Below, piece by piece: positions 4,594 to 6,464 of a DNA stretch of 6,464 nt; within the stretch, counting starts at the first letter, position 1; every line of letters begins with the position of its first letter. The notes below the pieces were generated by a model. That model had not been told where the DNA came from, searched no databases, and saw only the letters and a list, made by a program, of their open reading frames with translations. Origin of the DNA: Clostridiales bacterium (lineage in GTDB: Bacteria > Bacillota > Clostridia > Peptostreptococcales > T1SED10-28); contig SLKF01000228.1 in the NCBI GenBank assembly GCA_007134725.1, positions 1 through 6,464 of the forward strand. The letters run 5' to 3'. The position numbers and the translations under genes are program-made.

Positions 4594-6464
4594 TTTTTAT
4601 CACCCTCCTGAAAATATTCTTCAATCGCTTCTTTCAATTGCTCTTTTGCAGAATCCAAGGAGCTATCCTGTAACTGGGCTCCCGCCACGGCTAGATGACC
4701 GCCGCCGCCGAGCTTCTCTAAAATGATTTGCACATTGATTTTTCCCATGGATCGTCCACTGATAAAAATCTCTCCATCCCCTTTTTTACCCAGGACAAAT
4801 CCCGCGGTAACATTTTTTATATTTAGCAGTTCATCGGCTGCTTGGGCTGCTAAGAGCTGTGGGTTTTCCCCTTCTTTGGTAATGGAAATGGCCACTTCAT
4901 CCTTGAAGATTTCCGCTCGTTTTAGTACTTCACTTTTGTTTAAAATCGTCTCAATATTGTCCTGAAAATATTGTTTTACTTCTATGGTATCGGCTCCGGC
5001 CCGTCTCAGTAGGGATGCGGCTTCAAAGGTCCGAACCCCGGTTTTAAACGAAAAGTTTTTGGTATCCAGGGCAATGCCTGCTAACAAGGCATTGGCCTCG
5101 ATTTCATCGATGTTCATACGGCTGTCCATATAGGACAGAATCTCGGTTACCAGCTCACTGGTTGAGGATACATAGGTTTCATGATAGGTAAGCACCGTTT
5201 CATCGATGAAGTCGGTCACTCTACGGTGATGGTCAATGACCACAATGTTTTTCGTGAGTTTAAGGGCCTCGGGACACTCCGTAAAACTTGGTCGGTGGGT
5301 ATCTACCACAATCAGTAAGGAGTTTCGCTCAATTTTACTGAGGGCTTCCTCACAGGTAATGATATCCCGACGATAATCTTTTCGTTCCATCACTTTATTA
5401 TAAAGCCGTTCAATACTGGAATTTCCCTCATTTAGGATAATATAGCTTTCTCTTTCCCGGTTTTTTGCGGCTCGATAAACCCCCATGGCGGCTCCTAAGG
5501 CATCCATATCCGCATTCTTATGTCCCATGATAAAGACGTTATCCGACTGATCCATCAGTCTTCGAAGGGCATAAGCAATCACCCGGGATTTCACCTTTGT
5601 GGTTTTTTCCACTGCACTGGTTCTTCCTCCATAAAAAGAGATGTGATCATTTTTCTTGACCACGGCCTGGTCTCCTCCACGGCCCAGGGCAAGATCCTTG
5701 GCTGCATTGGCAAAATCTGCGATCTCCAGAGGGGTTTTGCCGTTGGTGCCCACTCCAATACTCAAGGTTATGGGAATTTTGTTCCCCATTTCTATTTTTC
5801 GAATCTGATCCAGAATTTCAAACTTTTTTCCTTCAAGTTTTTCTAAAAACTGGGCTTCAAAGCCTACAATAAACTTATCCGTTGTATACTTTCTGAAAAA
5901 TCCCCGCTGACCGTTGGCCCAGCGTTTGATCCGATGATCAATTTCCGCCGTGACTAAAGGTCTTCGTTCTTCTTCCGTATCCTGCATAACCTCATCATAA
6001 TTATCCACTTGTACCAAAGCAATGGCCAGCTTTTCTTCATTGTATTTCTTTTTTAATCGTTCGTAATTGGTAATCTCGATGAAATATAACATCATGATAT
6101 ATTTGCGATTACCCATGTTTTCCTCAGAAACCCGGGCGATATTATACAAAAGCTTGTAATGCCGATCTTTGATCTGCACATTGATAAAAGCCTTATGCTC
6201 CTCCCCCTTGCGGTTCTCCTCTAAGAGATCTTCAATTTTAATATCGGGAACCAGTTCTTCCACGTTTTTCCCGAAGATATTTTTTTCTTCCAAAGTCTCA
6301 ATAAATTTTCCATTATACCAGTGAATGGTTCCGTCAAGCTCCACAATGGTAAAAGGGATCGGAATATTGAGTATTGCCTGTTTGGTAGCGGAATCGATAT
6401 CGGAAAAAAGGCCCTCCAAATATTTTTCCCACTCCTGTTTTTTTAAGTTGTGTACCTTCAGATA
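4590..6464 (-). CDS. gdpP: Cyclic-di-AMP phosphodiesterase GdpP, N terminus cut by the window edge
   Basis: GdpP-type enzymes hydrolyse the second messenger c-di-AMP to pApA, which influences potassium balance, osmotic and cell-wall stress. The frame is open to the right edge; 624 residues are visible, numbered from the first codon there. The two membrane helices normally found first are outside the window. Visible domains are PAS (about 29-130), a degenerate GGDEF domain (about 140-277) with YTTDKF at 193-198 in place of GGDEF, the DHH domain (about 308-470) and DHHA1 (about 535-615). Metal-ligand motifs are intact: HKNADMD at 315-321, VVDTH at 386-390, DHH at 411-413, Asp467 in ALDTK, and GGGGH at 586-590. 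A TTG codon at 6419-6417 could be read as a start but lies inside the conserved region, so it is not used. The stop overlaps the rplI start. Confidence 0.96.
   Translation of the reverse strand, partial: YLKVHNLKKQEWEKYLEGLFSDIDSATKQAILNIPIPFTIVELDGTIHWYNGKFIETLEEKNIFGKNVEELVPDIKIEDLLEENRKGEEHKAFINVQIKDRHYKLLYNIARVSEENMGNRKYIMMLYFIEITNYERLKKKYNEEKLAIALVQVDNYDEVMQDTEEERRPLVTAEIDHRIKRWANGQRGFFRKYTTDKFIVGFEAQFLEKLEGKKFEILDQIRKIEMGNKIPITLSIGVGTNGKTPLEIADFANAAKDLALGRGGDQAVVKKNDHISFYGGRTSAVEKTTKVKSRVIAYALRRLMDQSDNVFIMGHKNADMDALGAAMGVYRAAKNRERESYIILNEGNSSIERLYNKVMERKDYRRDIITCEEALSKIERNSLLIVVDTHRPSFTECPEALKLTKNIVVIDHHRRVTDFIDETVLTYHETYVSSTSELVTEILSYMDSRMNIDEIEANALLAGIALDTKNFSFKTGVRTFEAASLLRRAGADTIEVKQYFQDNIETILNKSEVLKRAEIFKDEVAISITKEGENPQLLAAQAADELLNIKNVTAGFVLGKKGDGEIFISGRSMGKINVQIILEKLGGGGHLAVAGAQLQDSSLDSAKEQLKEAIEEYFQEGDKK

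Noticed and set aside
4590..6419. TTG at 6419-6417 as the real start of gdpP
   Set aside because: The frame stays open to the window edge with plausible GdpP-like residues, no ribosome binding site fits, and family members have a longer N terminus with membrane helices.

Overview
The window looks like chromosomal core sequence from a low-to-moderate GC Bacillota, most likely a member of the Clostridia. The evidence is the gene order gdpP-rplI-dnaB followed by purA, strong AGGAGG-type ribosome binding sites, AT-rich spacers and U-tailed terminators. The same block lies near the replication origin in Bacillus subtilis. Every gene is on the minus strand, as expected for highly expressed genes on a leading strand. 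No mobile element, CRISPR array or phage gene was seen.

Layout in transcription order (right to left). A c-di-AMP phosphodiesterase gene (gdpP) runs off the right edge, so its N-terminal membrane part is missing. It overlaps rplI (ribosomal protein L9) by 4 nt, and rplI is followed after 1 nt by dnaB (replicative helicase). After a 38-nt gap comes a TTG-started GNAT acetyltransferase gene, probably the last gene of this operon. Its 3' end runs into an intergenic stretch (about 1934-2192) rich in DnaA-box sequences. A 66-residue CxxC protein of the DUF1858 family follows, with its own promoter and terminator. Then comes purA (adenylosuccinate synthetase), with its own promoter, a consensus PurR box and a terminator abutting its stop codon. 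Last is tRNA-Lys(UUU), also with its own promoter.

The proteins are mostly ordinary housekeeping genes: nucleotide signalling, translation, replication and purine synthesis. The interest is in the spacers. Between 2001 and 2192 there are six 9-mers within one mismatch of the DnaA box TTATCCACA, one of them perfect. They include two inverted pairs, and two boxes lie inside the last codons of the GNAT gene. The 14-bp inverted repeat around one pair also looks like the terminator of the upstream operon, with the GNAT stop codon in its loop. The leftmost box and a Fur/PerR-like 15-bp palindrome overlap the -35 element of the DUF1858 promoter. The purA promoter carries a PurBox matching the Bacillus PurR consensus. 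These are sequence-level predictions; none has been tested here.
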